The translations under genes were made by a program, and so were the position numbers. From the NCBI GenBank assembly GCA_030643245.1, contig DAOWME010000075.1, forward strand, positions 1 through 11,438: DNA of 11,438 nucleotides. Direction: 5' to 3'. Under the pieces are notes generated by a model. It was given only the letters and a program-made list of their open reading frames with translations. It was not told the DNA's origin and made no database searches. Below, in pieces: positions 1-7,243 of the stretch; the stretch's first letter is position 1; every line of letters begins with the position of its first letter. Source of the stretch: Deltaproteobacteria bacterium. Its GTDB lineage: Bacteria; Desulfobacterota; UBA8473.

Positions 1-51
1 AGGACAGATGCTGGAAGCGGGATTGTTTTCAATAATAGTGCTTCAAAGATT
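1..51. other. Window edge with no supportable gene
   Basis: Two plus-strand frames are open from the window edge and run into the repeat that starts at 52. One ends at the TAA at 68-70 and the other at the TAA at 88-90. Either could be the 3' end of an upstream gene whose C-terminus was replaced by the inserted repeat. The short peptides show no motif I recognise, so no gene is called. Confidence 0.3.
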
Positions 52-233
52 AGGGACAGGGAGGAAGTAACTTCCTCAAGTGGGCGCTAAGATTTAGGTT
101 AGATTTGTTCGATCTGAAAAAACAAAACCGCAGAAATAGTCGAATTATTTTGAGGATTTTGTGTTGGAAGATGGGGCAAAGAGGGCCTGAAGAGGAGATG
201 AAAAAATGGGGAAGTTATTCCGGCCCCGTCCCT
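52..233 (+). mobile_element. MITE-like 182-bp repeat, copy A
   Basis: This 182-bp block matches the reverse complement of 9179-9360 along its whole length with no gap. By hand count there are 21 differences, about 88% identity. Its ends are inverted repeats of each other: the left end starts AGGGACAGGG and the right end finishes GCCCCGTCCCT, matching at about 19 of 24 positions. It has no coding capacity for a transposase, so it would have to be moved in trans. Its terminal repeats are more decayed than those of copy B, which suggests an older insertion or relaxed selection. It lies 24 bp upstream of the glycosyltransferase start. A relation to REP-associated (Y1) transposase elements is possible but not shown. 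Confidence 0.85.
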
Positions 234-257
234 TAACAACCGTTATATAGAGTATCT

Positions 258-1091
258 ATGCCTAAGGTCAGTGTCATAATCCCTACATACAACAGATTGG
301 CATTCCTTGAGGAGGCGATTGGGTCGGTTCTCTCTCAGGACTATGAGGACTATGAGCTCATTGTTGTAGATGACGGTTCTACAGATGGAACAGAAGACAT
401 GGTAGGGAGGTTTGCCGGGAGGATGACCTTCATCCGACAGGATAACAGGGGTGTAAGTTGTGCGCGAAACAGGGGCATAGATAACTCCACAGGAGAGCAT
501 ATCGCTTTTCTTGACTCCGACGATATGTGGCTACAGTATAAGCTCTCTTCTCAGATGGATTTTTTCACGCGCAACCCCGATGCATTGATCTGTCATACTG
601 AGGAGATATGGGTTAGAAACGGCGTGAGGGTAAACCCCATGAAGAAGCACAAGAAATACAGTGGCATGATATTCGAGAGGGTATTACCCCTTTGCATTGT
701 CAGCCCTTCTTCGGTCATGATAAGAAGGGATCTGTTTTTCCATACGATCGGTCTCTTTGACGAGAGTCTGCCTGCCTGCGAGGACTACGATCTATGGCTG
801 AGGATAGCCGCCAGGTTCCCCATCTACCTCCTGGAAACTCCCCTGATAATTAAGAGAGGGGGACATACAGATCAACTCTCGCGGAAGTTCGCAGGTCTCG
901 ACAGGTTCAGGATAAAGGCCCTGGTAAAGATACTGGAGAGCGGTACCCTCTCTCCGCGGCAGTATGATGCGTCCCTGAGGGAGCTCAGGCGAAAATGCCA
1001 GATATTCGGCAATGGGTGTATGAAGCGGGGAAGGATAGAAGAGGGGGAGAAGTACTTGAAGTTGGTTGAGGAACATGAACGTAGAATATAA
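258..1091 (+). CDS. Family 2 glycosyltransferase
   Basis: This protein of 277 residues has a GT-A fold and should transfer a sugar from a nucleotide-sugar donor to an unknown acceptor in the cytoplasm. The N-terminus MPKVSVIIPTYNR is the typical first strand of the family. The nucleotide-binding DDGSTD is at residues 38-43, the metal-binding DXD-type DSDD at 86-89, and the acidic motif CEDYDLWLR, which holds the likely catalytic acidic residue, at 174-182. The last 60 or so residues are basic and helical with no membrane segment, so it is probably soluble. No Shine-Dalgarno sequence precedes the ATG, but the family N-terminus fixes this start. The gene heads a four-gene run and overlaps the next gene by 17 nt. 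Donor and acceptor cannot be read from the sequence. Confidence 0.93.
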   Translation: MPKVSVIIPTYNRLAFLEEAIGSVLSQDYEDYELIVVDDGSTDGTEDMVGRFAGRMTFIRQDNRGVSCARNRGIDNSTGEHIAFLDSDDMWLQYKLSSQMDFFTRNPDALICHTEEIWVRNGVRVNPMKKHKKYSGMIFERVLPLCIVSPSSVMIRRDLFFHTIGLFDESLPACEDYDLWLRIAARFPIYLLETPLIIKRGGHTDQLSRKFAGLDRFRIKALVKILESGTLSPRQYDASLRELRRKCQIFGNGCMKRGRIEEGEKYLKLVEEHERRI

Positions 1092-2034
1092 GCGCGTAGA
1101 TCTAAGGTCAATAGACCTGACCGACACCACTTTTGTGATCAGCTATGGCTTTTCCTTATCCATACTAAGGGAATCCATAGAGAGGGTGGGAGTGCTTAAC
1201 CCTCCGCTGGTGAAGAGGTCCATACACGGACGGTATCGTGTGGTCTGTGGTTACAAGAGGTTAATGGTCTGCCGGGAGATGGGCACAGAAGAGTTGACTT
1301 GCGCTCTTTTGGACTACAATACGGACGAGAGAGAGGCCTTTCTAATAGGCCTCTATGATAACCTCTCTCACAGGAATCTGAACCCTATTGAGAGATCTAT
1401 CGCTGCGAGCAAACTCCAAGACTACTATCCGGACAGGGTCATAGTCGAAGACTTCCTCTCCCTTCTGGGATTGAACCCCCACCTGTCTGTCTTACAGAGG
1501 GTGCTGCCCCTCTCTCACCTCTATGGAGAGATGAAGGATGCCATTGTGGAAGGGAGGTTAGACGAAGGGGCAGCCTTGAGACTCCTTAATTTATCGGAGA
1601 GAGACAGGCAGTTGGTCTTCAGGCTTGTATATGACCTGAGGCTCAGTAAGAACAAACAGATTGAAGTTATCGATAGTCTCAGAGATATTACAAGGAGAGA
1701 TGACTGTTCCGTGTCCGGCATCCTCGACTCCACGGGCATGAAGCGTATCTTGAAGGACAAAGACCTCAACATCCCCCAAAAGGCCCGCAGGGTACGCCGT
1801 TTTATCAGGAAGTTGAGATACCCGGCGATCGTCAGGGCGGAAGAGGGTTTTCTGGAGATGACACGGACCTTGAACTTGGGAGATGGGATAAGGCTGGCCC
1901 CTCCCCCGTCTTTTGAGGGGGATAGATATAGCATCTATTTTCAGTTTGTGACCATTGATGAGCTGGAAAGAAAGCTAAAACAGATCGACTCCATTAAAGA
2001 TAACAAAGGGTTGAGGAAAGCGGTCGAAGGGTAG
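1075..2034 (+). CDS. ParB/RepB/Spo0J-like DNA-binding protein
   Basis: This protein of 319 residues has the ParB layout. An N-terminal ParB/Srx nucleotide-binding domain covers about residues 8-90. Next comes a well-conserved box, DNLSHRNLNPIE (95-106), equivalent to the ENLQREDLNPIE box of ParB. A helix-turn-helix region (about 125-172) follows, then a C-terminal domain I cannot assign. The second nucleotide box, normally GERRxR, reads GYKRLM (59-64), so CTP binding may be altered. No parA or parS is visible, so this is probably a specialised ParB homologue and not the chromosome-partition protein. The ATG at 1075 has GAGG just upstream and is preferred to the TTG at 1066. The gene overlaps the glycosyltransferase and ends 5 nt before the radical SAM gene, which implies shared translation. 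Confidence 0.85.
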   Translation: MNVEYKRVDLRSIDLTDTTFVISYGFSLSILRESIERVGVLNPPLVKRSIHGRYRVVCGYKRLMVCREMGTEELTCALLDYNTDEREAFLIGLYDNLSHRNLNPIERSIAASKLQDYYPDRVIVEDFLSLLGLNPHLSVLQRVLPLSHLYGEMKDAIVEGRLDEGAALRLLNLSERDRQLVFRLVYDLRLSKNKQIEVIDSLRDITRRDDCSVSGILDSTGMKRILKDKDLNIPQKARRVRRFIRKLRYPAIVRAEEGFLEMTRTLNLGDGIRLAPPPSFEGDRYSIYFQFVTIDELERKLKQIDSIKDNKGLRKAVEG

Positions 2035-2039
2035 AAAAG

Positions 2040-3161
2040 ATGGATCAGTATGTACCAGATAGACTCATCATCCATAACACAGTTAAGGGATCGCCCCTTA
2101 CCCATAATGTTCTCAACAACCTTTCGGGCATACCAGTAGAATACACGGATGACCCGGAGATTGCCATTGATCCGATAAAATGGACACGAGACCCCTTGCG
2201 TGTGGGTAAACGGGTTCTCTTGCTTACAGAAAACAGGGGAAGGTTTCTGAAGCCTTGTCCTGGCACTAAAGAGTACATATGCTGTGGGTATCAAATACTG
2301 AACTTTGCCACCAACTGCAACATGGAATGTTCATATTGCATCCTCCAGACATACCTCAATAATCCGGTAATGGTCGTATATGCCAATATAGAAGATATGT
2401 TCTCGGAACTGGAGGATAGGTTAAGCAAGGATCGCGGTTCTGTGTGGCGTATCGGAACCGGGGAGTTCACCGACAGCCTGACACTCGATCATCTCCTCGG
2501 TTTCACGGATTTAGTCGTGCCGTATTTTGCAAAGAAAAAGAATGCCATACTCGAGCTTAAGACTAAGACAGATAACATCTCGAACCTTTTCAACCTGGAA
2601 CATAACGGAAATACTGTGGTAGCCTGGTCTCTCAATGCAGAAGAGATAGCCGGGAGGGAGGAGCTGTTGGCGCCGTCCATAGACGAGAGGATAGCCGCAG
2701 CCTTTAAATGCCAGGAGATGGGTTACAGTCTCGCTTTTCACTTTGACCCGTTGATATACTACGCCGGATGGGAGGAAGGCTACCGAAGGACCCTTAATAA
2801 ACTCTTTTCACGGATAGACCCTAGCAACATCTCGTGGATAAGTATGGGATGTTTGAGGTTTCCACCTGAGTTAAAGCCGGTCATAGAAAAGAGATTCCCA
2901 AAAAACAGGATACTTTATGAGGAATTTGTCCCGGGTCTGGACGGGAAACAGAGATACTTCCAGCCTATTCGCATAGAGATGTATTCCAGGATGTTAGAGT
3001 GGATGAGGGGTTATGATCCCGGACTTCGTGTCTACCTCTGCATGGAGAGCCGTCACGTGTGGAAGAAGGTCTTCAAAGATGATAGGGTTGGGAGCAGTGC
3101 GGATCTTGCCGCAAGACTGGAGAGGAAAGATGAATATAAAGGAAAAAGTTATCAGACGTAA
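2040..3161 (+). CDS. Spore-photoproduct-lyase-like radical SAM protein
   Basis: This protein of 373 residues belongs to the SplB/DNA repair photolyase group of radical SAM enzymes. These use a [4Fe-4S] cluster and S-adenosylmethionine to make a 5'-deoxyadenosyl radical. The cluster motif is CNMECSYC, with cysteines at 93, 97 and 100 in the CX3CX2C spacing. ILQTYLNNP follows directly, as in the family. GTGEFTDSLTLDHL (139-152) aligns with the segment that in Bacillus lyase carries the hydrogen-donor cysteine. Here that place is occupied by Glu, so true spore photoproduct repair is doubtful. The C-terminal VYLCMESRHVW is also family-like. GAAGGG lies upstream of the ATG. The gene follows the ParB-like gene by 5 nt and overlaps the MBL gene by 32 nt. 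The enzyme is oxygen-sensitive by family; its substrate is unknown. Confidence 0.87.
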   Translation: MDQYVPDRLIIHNTVKGSPLTHNVLNNLSGIPVEYTDDPEIAIDPIKWTRDPLRVGKRVLLLTENRGRFLKPCPGTKEYICCGYQILNFATNCNMECSYCILQTYLNNPVMVVYANIEDMFSELEDRLSKDRGSVWRIGTGEFTDSLTLDHLLGFTDLVVPYFAKKKNAILELKTKTDNISNLFNLEHNGNTVVAWSLNAEEIAGREELLAPSIDERIAAAFKCQEMGYSLAFHFDPLIYYAGWEEGYRRTLNKLFSRIDPSNISWISMGCLRFPPELKPVIEKRFPKNRILYEEFVPGLDGKQRYFQPIRIEMYSRMLEWMRGYDPGLRVYLCMESRHVWKKVFKDDRVGSSADLAARLERKDEYKGKSYQT

Positions 3162-4308
3162 TTCAGACGTAGGGAGCGGAAGGGTCAAGCAGTACCTGCT
3201 TCCCGGGGGAAAGAAGATTACACAGATCACGACGTTTTGTCCCGACATCATCGGCCCCGGGCCTACGAATCTTTATGTTATTGAAGATAAGAGATTGATT
3301 TTGGTGGACACTGGCATCCCGACACATCTGGCAAAAAAGATCTTCTATTACTGGAGAAGACAGTATATGCCGCCGGAAGTGAAGGCGCTGCCTGATGATT
3401 ATAGCGAGATGGAACTCGTAAGCGGGCTCGAAGCAGCGGGGTATTCACTGGATGATATCGAAGTGCTCATCATAACCCATGGCCACGTAGACCATTACCT
3501 TGTGGGAACCACTATTGTGGAAAAAAACCAGGTTAAGGTCTCGGCCCATGTTCTCGACACTGAGCGAATATGTAACCCGTGGGCGCTTTCAAAGAATGTG
3601 CTCCTGGGACGTCCGAGGTACGCGGCTATGGGTATGCCGATTCCGACATATTCAGCCCAAGAGTTCCACGGAAGGATTGATATGGAGTCCGACCGCCTGG
3701 CGCTAAGGGTGGACTACCCCATTTCAGTGGACGGGCCTCTGTCCCTGGGTGGGGTTGAGAGCGATGATATTATCGTTAGACACTTTCCAGGCCATTCACC
3801 GGGATCGATCTCTCTGATCATCGGTTCGGGAGAGGATAAGGTGCTGATCTGTGGAGATACACTATTATACCCCATAACCCCCCATCCGGACGATCTCGTT
3901 GCCTACCTTCGTACGCTGGATGACATGGAACAACTCGAGGGGGTTGCCATCTCTCTTCCCGCACATGGGAAGAATATCAGAGATCTTCATGGGAGGATTC
4001 GGTTTCTAAAGAGACACCATCACTCCAGACTCGAGTTTACTTACAGGGCATGCCGCGAACCCAAAAGCCCTTGGGAGATCGCATCCATGCCTCGATACTT
4101 CGATGTCTTTGTGGACCCTAAAAAATTTAACCCCATGGCAGGTAATGAGGCCTTTATCCATATGGAGCTTCTGGTGATGGCCGAAGGACTTTATAGATCA
4201 AAGATAGATGGCAGTGTCCACTATTTCCGAAATACACGTGAAAAGTTTGATGACGTATACGCAAGGGTCCTCGATATCATCGATAACAGAGAGTCGACTG
4301 TCTTGTGA
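3130..4308 (+). CDS. MBL-fold metallohydrolase
   Basis: This protein of 392 residues has the metallo-beta-lactamase fold with a complete two-metal site. The motif HGHVDH gives His117, His119, Asp121 and His122. Further ligands are His222 in FPGHSPGS, Asp243 in CGDT and His279 in PAHG. The first strand LILVDTGIP (57-64) is typical. A C-terminal extension of about 100 residues after the last ligand is helical, as in the lactonase and glyoxalase-like subgroup, but the substrate cannot be read. No signal peptide is seen, so it is cytoplasmic. An upstream in-frame ATG at 3013 exists, but the ATG at 3130 has GGAGAGG in front and starts where family similarity begins. The gene overlaps the radical SAM gene by 32 nt and ends the operon. 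Confidence 0.9.
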   Translation: MNIKEKVIRRNSDVGSGRVKQYLLPGGKKITQITTFCPDIIGPGPTNLYVIEDKRLILVDTGIPTHLAKKIFYYWRRQYMPPEVKALPDDYSEMELVSGLEAAGYSLDDIEVLIITHGHVDHYLVGTTIVEKNQVKVSAHVLDTERICNPWALSKNVLLGRPRYAAMGMPIPTYSAQEFHGRIDMESDRLALRVDYPISVDGPLSLGGVESDDIIVRHFPGHSPGSISLIIGSGEDKVLICGDTLLYPITPHPDDLVAYLRTLDDMEQLEGVAISLPAHGKNIRDLHGRIRFLKRHHHSRLEFTYRACREPKSPWEIASMPRYFDVFVDPKKFNPMAGNEAFIHMELLVMAEGLYRSKIDGSVHYFRNTREKFDDVYARVLDIIDNRESTVL

Positions 4309-4319
4309 CCTCGTTTCTA

Positions 4320-4341
4320 AGGGTCTGCCACGGCAGTCCCT
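4320..4341. terminator. Hairpin between convergent operons
   Basis: The arms AGGGTCTGCC and GGCAGTCCCT are separated by AC and pair at 9 of 10 positions. The hairpin lies 11 nt after the MBL stop and covers the stop codon of the minus-strand small subunit gene. Neither side has a T-tract, so this is at best a weak or factor-assisted bidirectional terminator. Confidence 0.45.
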
Positions 4342-4504
4342 AACCCTTGGGGTCTTCGTTGTCATCCAGATCGTGGGTATCTATCTCGAGGAAGGCCTGC
4401 ATATGTTCACGGGGGATTAAAAATATCCGGATTATGCAGGATATGCATAGACCGATCACAATAGCATTGGAGACGATAAAGATTATCCAGCCGAGTGGTG
4501 TCAT
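4340..4504 (-). CDS. MetS-like small subunit of NSS transporter
   Basis: This short ORF encodes 54 residues and begins MTPLGWIIFIVSNAIVIG. It has one hydrophobic span at about residues 5-30, followed by RIFLIPRE and an acidic, hydrophilic tail rich in Asp and Glu. Its ATG overlaps the TGA of the NSS transporter as ATGA, a strong sign of translational coupling. In Corynebacterium the methionine/alanine transporter MetP needs a small one-span partner, MetS, encoded directly downstream. Size, topology and position here match that arrangement. The sequence itself is too short for firm homology by eye, so the assignment rests mainly on context. Confidence 0.7.
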   Translation of the reverse strand: MTPLGWIIFIVSNAIVIGLCISCIIRIFLIPREHMQAFLEIDTHDLDDNEDPKG

Positions 4505-6096
4505 TGTTTTTGTTGCATCCCCTTAGCCATCCTGGGCCAGGCCGCTTTTACAAGAAAGACCAGAATGACAAAAAAGCCCACCATTGCCAGAATAGTGCCG
4601 GACTGAATCGGGTCTGCAAATACAGTCACCCCTCCGGAGAAAAAGGGGTGGATCTTTGACCAGAGCCATGAGCCCAGGATAACCAGGAGAAAGACAGGGG
4701 TGATGTAAGTGATGACAAAAGGAAACCAGCGGGGTAATCTCATGTCCGCCCCCACATGCGCTTCTTCCACCCCATCCTTTACCTTGATGACAAATATGAA
4801 GACAATGACCTCAAACAGTGCCAGTAGTGGAATCCCCAGATTGGAAGCGTACTCATCGAGTGTCCCCAGAACCGTAAAACCGGGAGAAAGGATAACAACA
4901 GTCGTTCCCATTAGAGTGATTAACCCCAAAATGGCCATCGAGGTGCTCCTTCTCACATGAAACCCTTCCTCAATAAAGGCGATAGCCGGCTGCAGCATGG
5001 ATATTGAAGAAGTAATACCGGCCAGGAATAACAAAAAATAGAAAAGTGTGCCACACCCCTGCCCCAGGGGCATCAATTCAAAAATCTGGGGAAGGACCAC
5101 GAACCCGATGGAGAATGTGCCTGCCTTTGCTATCCCTTCCATCTGGCTGACCCCTAGAAAGATGAAGGCAGCGGGGATTATGATCATCCCACCGAGGCAA
5201 ACCTCACAGAATTCATTCATGGAGCTTGCGGTCAGACCCGATAAAACCACATCATCTTTCTTGGTGAGATAGCTGGAATATGTGAGAATAATCCCAAACC
5301 CGACGGAAAGGCTGAAGAAGATCTGCCCGCAGGCTGCCAGCCACACGTTAGGGTTCGCTAATTCGGACCAGTTGGGGTTCCACATATAACCCAGACCGTT
5401 CACTACATTCTGGTCCGGATGGGCAGGATCGGGGGTGCCTAGTAACAGGACCCTGATAACAATAAAGATCGCGGAGAATATTAACAAGGGCATTGCCCAC
5501 TTGCAGAACCGCTCAATCCCTCGGGAAAGTCCCCGGAAAATGAGAAAGAAATTTATAAAAAAAGTCAGGATAAAAAAGAAGAAATTTTGCGGGAGCAATG
5601 TCGTCAGGGTCTCAGGCAGGGCATCGAAATACTGATCACCTGAGGTGAATTGGGAGAAGAAGGCGGCATGTTTTCCTCCCTCTCCGAGGATAAGGTCACC
5701 CTTAAGGCTGAACCAGGCATAGGCAAGACACCATGATTCAATATAGACGTAATACATGTAAATTACGATAGGGATAAAAAGTCCCAAAGCCCCCACATAT
5801 TTCACCGGACCACCGCCGCCCAGCATCCCGAAGATACCCGGTGAAGAGGAAAGACCTCCAAGTCTTCCTGCCCGGCGGCCGATTGTCCATTCAACCCAGC
5901 AGATCGGGATCCCCAGCAGAAGAAAGGAGATGAAATAGGGAATCAAGAAAGCGCCGCCGCCGTTTTGAACCGCAACCCCGGGGAAACGCAAGAAATTTCC
6001 CAACCCTACCGCACTTCCGGCCACGGCCAATATTACGCCAATCCTTGAACCCCAGCTTTCGCGCGGAGGCCCATAGCTTTTTTGATTTTGAACCAC
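4501..6096 (-). CDS. Sodium:neurotransmitter symporter family transporter
   Basis: This protein of 531 residues is an inner-membrane LeuT-fold transporter that couples sodium entry to uptake of an amino acid or similar small solute. The first span carries GSAVGLGNFLRFP (27-39), the unwound substrate and sodium site of LeuT. The sixth span has FFSLSVGFGIILTYSSY (260-276). NEFCE (294-298) keeps the Asn of the sodium site and the Glu equivalent to LeuT Glu290, which predicts chloride-independent transport. ITSSISMLQP (361-370) matches the second sodium site. About 12 spans can be drawn. The start is a GTG with AGAGG six bases upstream. The gene lies 57 bp after the FmdB-like gene on the same strand and overlaps the small subunit gene. 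The substrate is not readable; methionine or alanine is one option by analogy. Confidence 0.94.
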   Translation of the reverse strand: MVQNQKSYGPPRESWGSRIGVILAVAGSAVGLGNFLRFPGVAVQNGGGAFLIPYFISFLLLGIPICWVEWTIGRRAGRLGGLSSSPGIFGMLGGGGPVKYVGALGLFIPIVIYMYYVYIESWCLAYAWFSLKGDLILGEGGKHAAFFSQFTSGDQYFDALPETLTTLLPQNFFFFILTFFINFFLIFRGLSRGIERFCKWAMPLLIFSAIFIVIRVLLLGTPDPAHPDQNVVNGLGYMWNPNWSELANPNVWLAACGQIFFSLSVGFGIILTYSSYLTKKDDVVLSGLTASSMNEFCEVCLGGMIIIPAAFIFLGVSQMEGIAKAGTFSIGFVVLPQIFELMPLGQGCGTLFYFLLFLAGITSSISMLQPAIAFIEEGFHVRRSTSMAILGLITLMGTTVVILSPGFTVLGTLDEYASNLGIPLLALFEVIVFIFVIKVKDGVEEAHVGADMRLPRWFPFVITYITPVFLLVILGSWLWSKIHPFFSGGVTVFADPIQSGTILAMVGFFVILVFLVKAAWPRMAKGMQQKQ

Positions 6097-6153
6097 CTCT
6101 TACCTCTGACAACCATAATTTTAGGGGTATAACCTTGGCATGTTTTATGGCCC

Positions 6154-6645
6154 TTACAGATCGTATAGGGTGTCATTGACCTTCGGTTTTGGCTTCCTTT
6201 TTCCTGCCTTTGTTTTGGCCTCCAGGATAAAGGGATCTTCCCCTTCCAATAAATCCCCCATTTCCGCTTCTATCTTATCGGGATTCTCTCCCCGTTCCAT
6301 GCGGCTCAAGGCCTCTTCCATCCCAGGCCCCATATTCAGACCTGCCGCATCAGAGAGCTTCCTCATCAGCATGGCCGCTTGGCGTGGGTCGTCTTCATTG
6401 ATATTCTCCGCCTCACTGGCCAGCATTGCCATTGCTTTTTCCATTTTTGCCTCGTCGATGGGAGGCATATCCCCGTCAACTTCCTCGTCTTTCCTCTTCG
6501 ATATATTGGCAAAGAGGGACATCTCACGTTTCAGTTTGACCTCCCTGCATGTTGGACAGTTCGGGACAGTCTCCGTATTTACGGATTTGGAAAAAAAATT
6601 AAATACTGTATTGCATCTTTGGCAGTAAAATTCGTAGATCGGCAC
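6154..6645 (-). CDS. FmdB-family zinc ribbon protein with acidic extension
   Basis: This protein of 163 residues starts MPIYEFYCQRC, the hallmark of the FmdB putative regulatory protein family. Cysteines 8, 11, 30 and 33 form two CxxC knuckles able to hold one zinc. The rest, about 45-163, is an unusual extension rich in Glu, Asp, Met and Lys. It includes EDDPRQAAMLMRKLSDAAG and an acidic PDKIEAEMGDLLEGEDP stretch, ending in a lysine-rich tail. Typical FmdB proteins are near 70-110 residues, so the extension marks a sub-family; I recall similar long forms from Desulfobacterota but could not check. The start is a GTG preceded by GAGGAG. It could be a regulator or a protein-interaction factor; the function is unknown. 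It is probably co-transcribed with the transporter. Confidence 0.85.
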   Translation of the reverse strand: MPIYEFYCQRCNTVFNFFSKSVNTETVPNCPTCREVKLKREMSLFANISKRKDEEVDGDMPPIDEAKMEKAMAMLASEAENINEDDPRQAAMLMRKLSDAAGLNMGPGMEEALSRMERGENPDKIEAEMGDLLEGEDPFILEAKTKAGKRKPKPKVNDTLYDL

Positions 6646-6793
6646 GGCAACTCCTCATGAATGCGTCAATGGTTGGTTCTAACTCGCAGAAGGGCCTCCG
6701 GGAAGCAGAAGACTAAGGTAGAGATCCGTATAGTGAGAGCTTGACTCAGTATAAGCGTTTCTTATCACAAACCTCTTTCTTTGTAAAGTGAAT

Positions 6794-6834
6794 GGGCATC
6801 CTTCCATATATACAAAAAAGTAGTTTACACTTTA
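6794..6834. repeat. Possible decayed end of the 11079-11368 foldback family
   Basis: GGCATCCTTC, then a TATAC/TTAC-like part, then AGTTTACACTTT occur here in the same order as in the left arm of the large foldback. The spacer is about 9 bases longer. Similarity stops after the AGTTTACACTTT block and no partner arm is found nearby. Separately, TAAAGTG at 6784-6790 and CACTTTA at 6828-6834 are perfect inverted repeats. Shared ancestry is plausible but unproven. Confidence 0.4.
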
Positions 6835-6848
6835 TTTTTGTCACTCTA

Positions 6849-6924
6849 GGTGTCAGGTTTCAGTGTTCAGTGTTCAGTGTTCAGATTTTGGATTTTGTGT
6901 TTCTCTCTCCTGACACCTGACACC
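6849..6924. repeat. TTCAGTG tandem heptamer in GGTGTCAGG inverted repeats
   Basis: The heptamer TTCAGTG is repeated about 3.7 times at 6859-6884. It is flanked on the left by GGTGTCAGG (6849-6857) and on the right by CCTGACACC (6909-6917), whose last bases run into a second overlapping CCTGACACC (6916-6924). The whole can fold with the heptamers in the loop. Such short intergenic heptamer arrays are familiar in related genomes as far as I recall. No function can be read. Confidence 0.75.
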
Positions 6925-7243
6925 GAAAAGCCATGTGAGGGACAATTTGCGTAAAGACCTTTTGTCAGCTCTTTTCCCTTGACACACAACCTCGTGACCC
7001 CTATACTGATAATGTTTTCATGCGAAGGCGGCTTCGTTTCACTAGCTTCATAGCTCCGGCTAGGTCCGGTCCAATGCAAGTCGAACATGGCTGATATTTG
7101 GGACAGTACCATGACCTCTTTCAAACCCTTCCTGGCTATATTCAAAGTCCCCGGATCTACATCATCGGTCACTGATACATTTAGAAATACCCTGAGGAAA
7201 AAAGGACGGACTTGCCCCACCGTGTCTGAAGATGTGGTGTAGG

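Larger units (their letters stand above)
6646..7243. other. Gene-poor stretch with an unassigned ORF
   Basis: No gene can be called with confidence in these 600 bases. A minus-strand ORF (7220 down to 6867, GTG start, 117 codons) has protein-like stretches such as DDVDPGTLNIARKGLKEV and SHENIISIGVTRL. It lacks a ribosome-binding site, and its last 20 or so codons read through the 6849-6924 repeats, so it may be a gene remnant cut by repeats. The 13-nt string ATGCAAGTCGAAC at 7074-7086 resembles 16S rRNA by chance only. A segment at 6794-6834 resembles the ends of the foldback at 11079-11368. The fmdB promoter should lie within about 6650-6840 but no clear box pair is seen. Confidence 0.4.

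Noticed and set aside
1..90. 3' end of an upstream gene
   Set aside because: Two frames are open into the repeat but neither gives a recognisable peptide, so none is called.
1075..2034. Housekeeping chromosome-partition ParB
   Set aside because: No parA, parS, gidB or origin genes nearby, and the GERRxR box is altered.
6140..6628. Plus-strand 162-codon frame
   Set aside because: It lies antisense to the FmdB-like gene, is rich in Ser and Phe, and has no ribosome-binding site.
6859..6884. CRISPR-like array
   Set aside because: The unit is 7 bp with no spacers; it is a simple tandem repeat.
7074..7086. 16S rRNA-like string ATGCAAGTCGAAC
   Set aside because: Only 13 bases match and the flanks do not resemble 16S rRNA.
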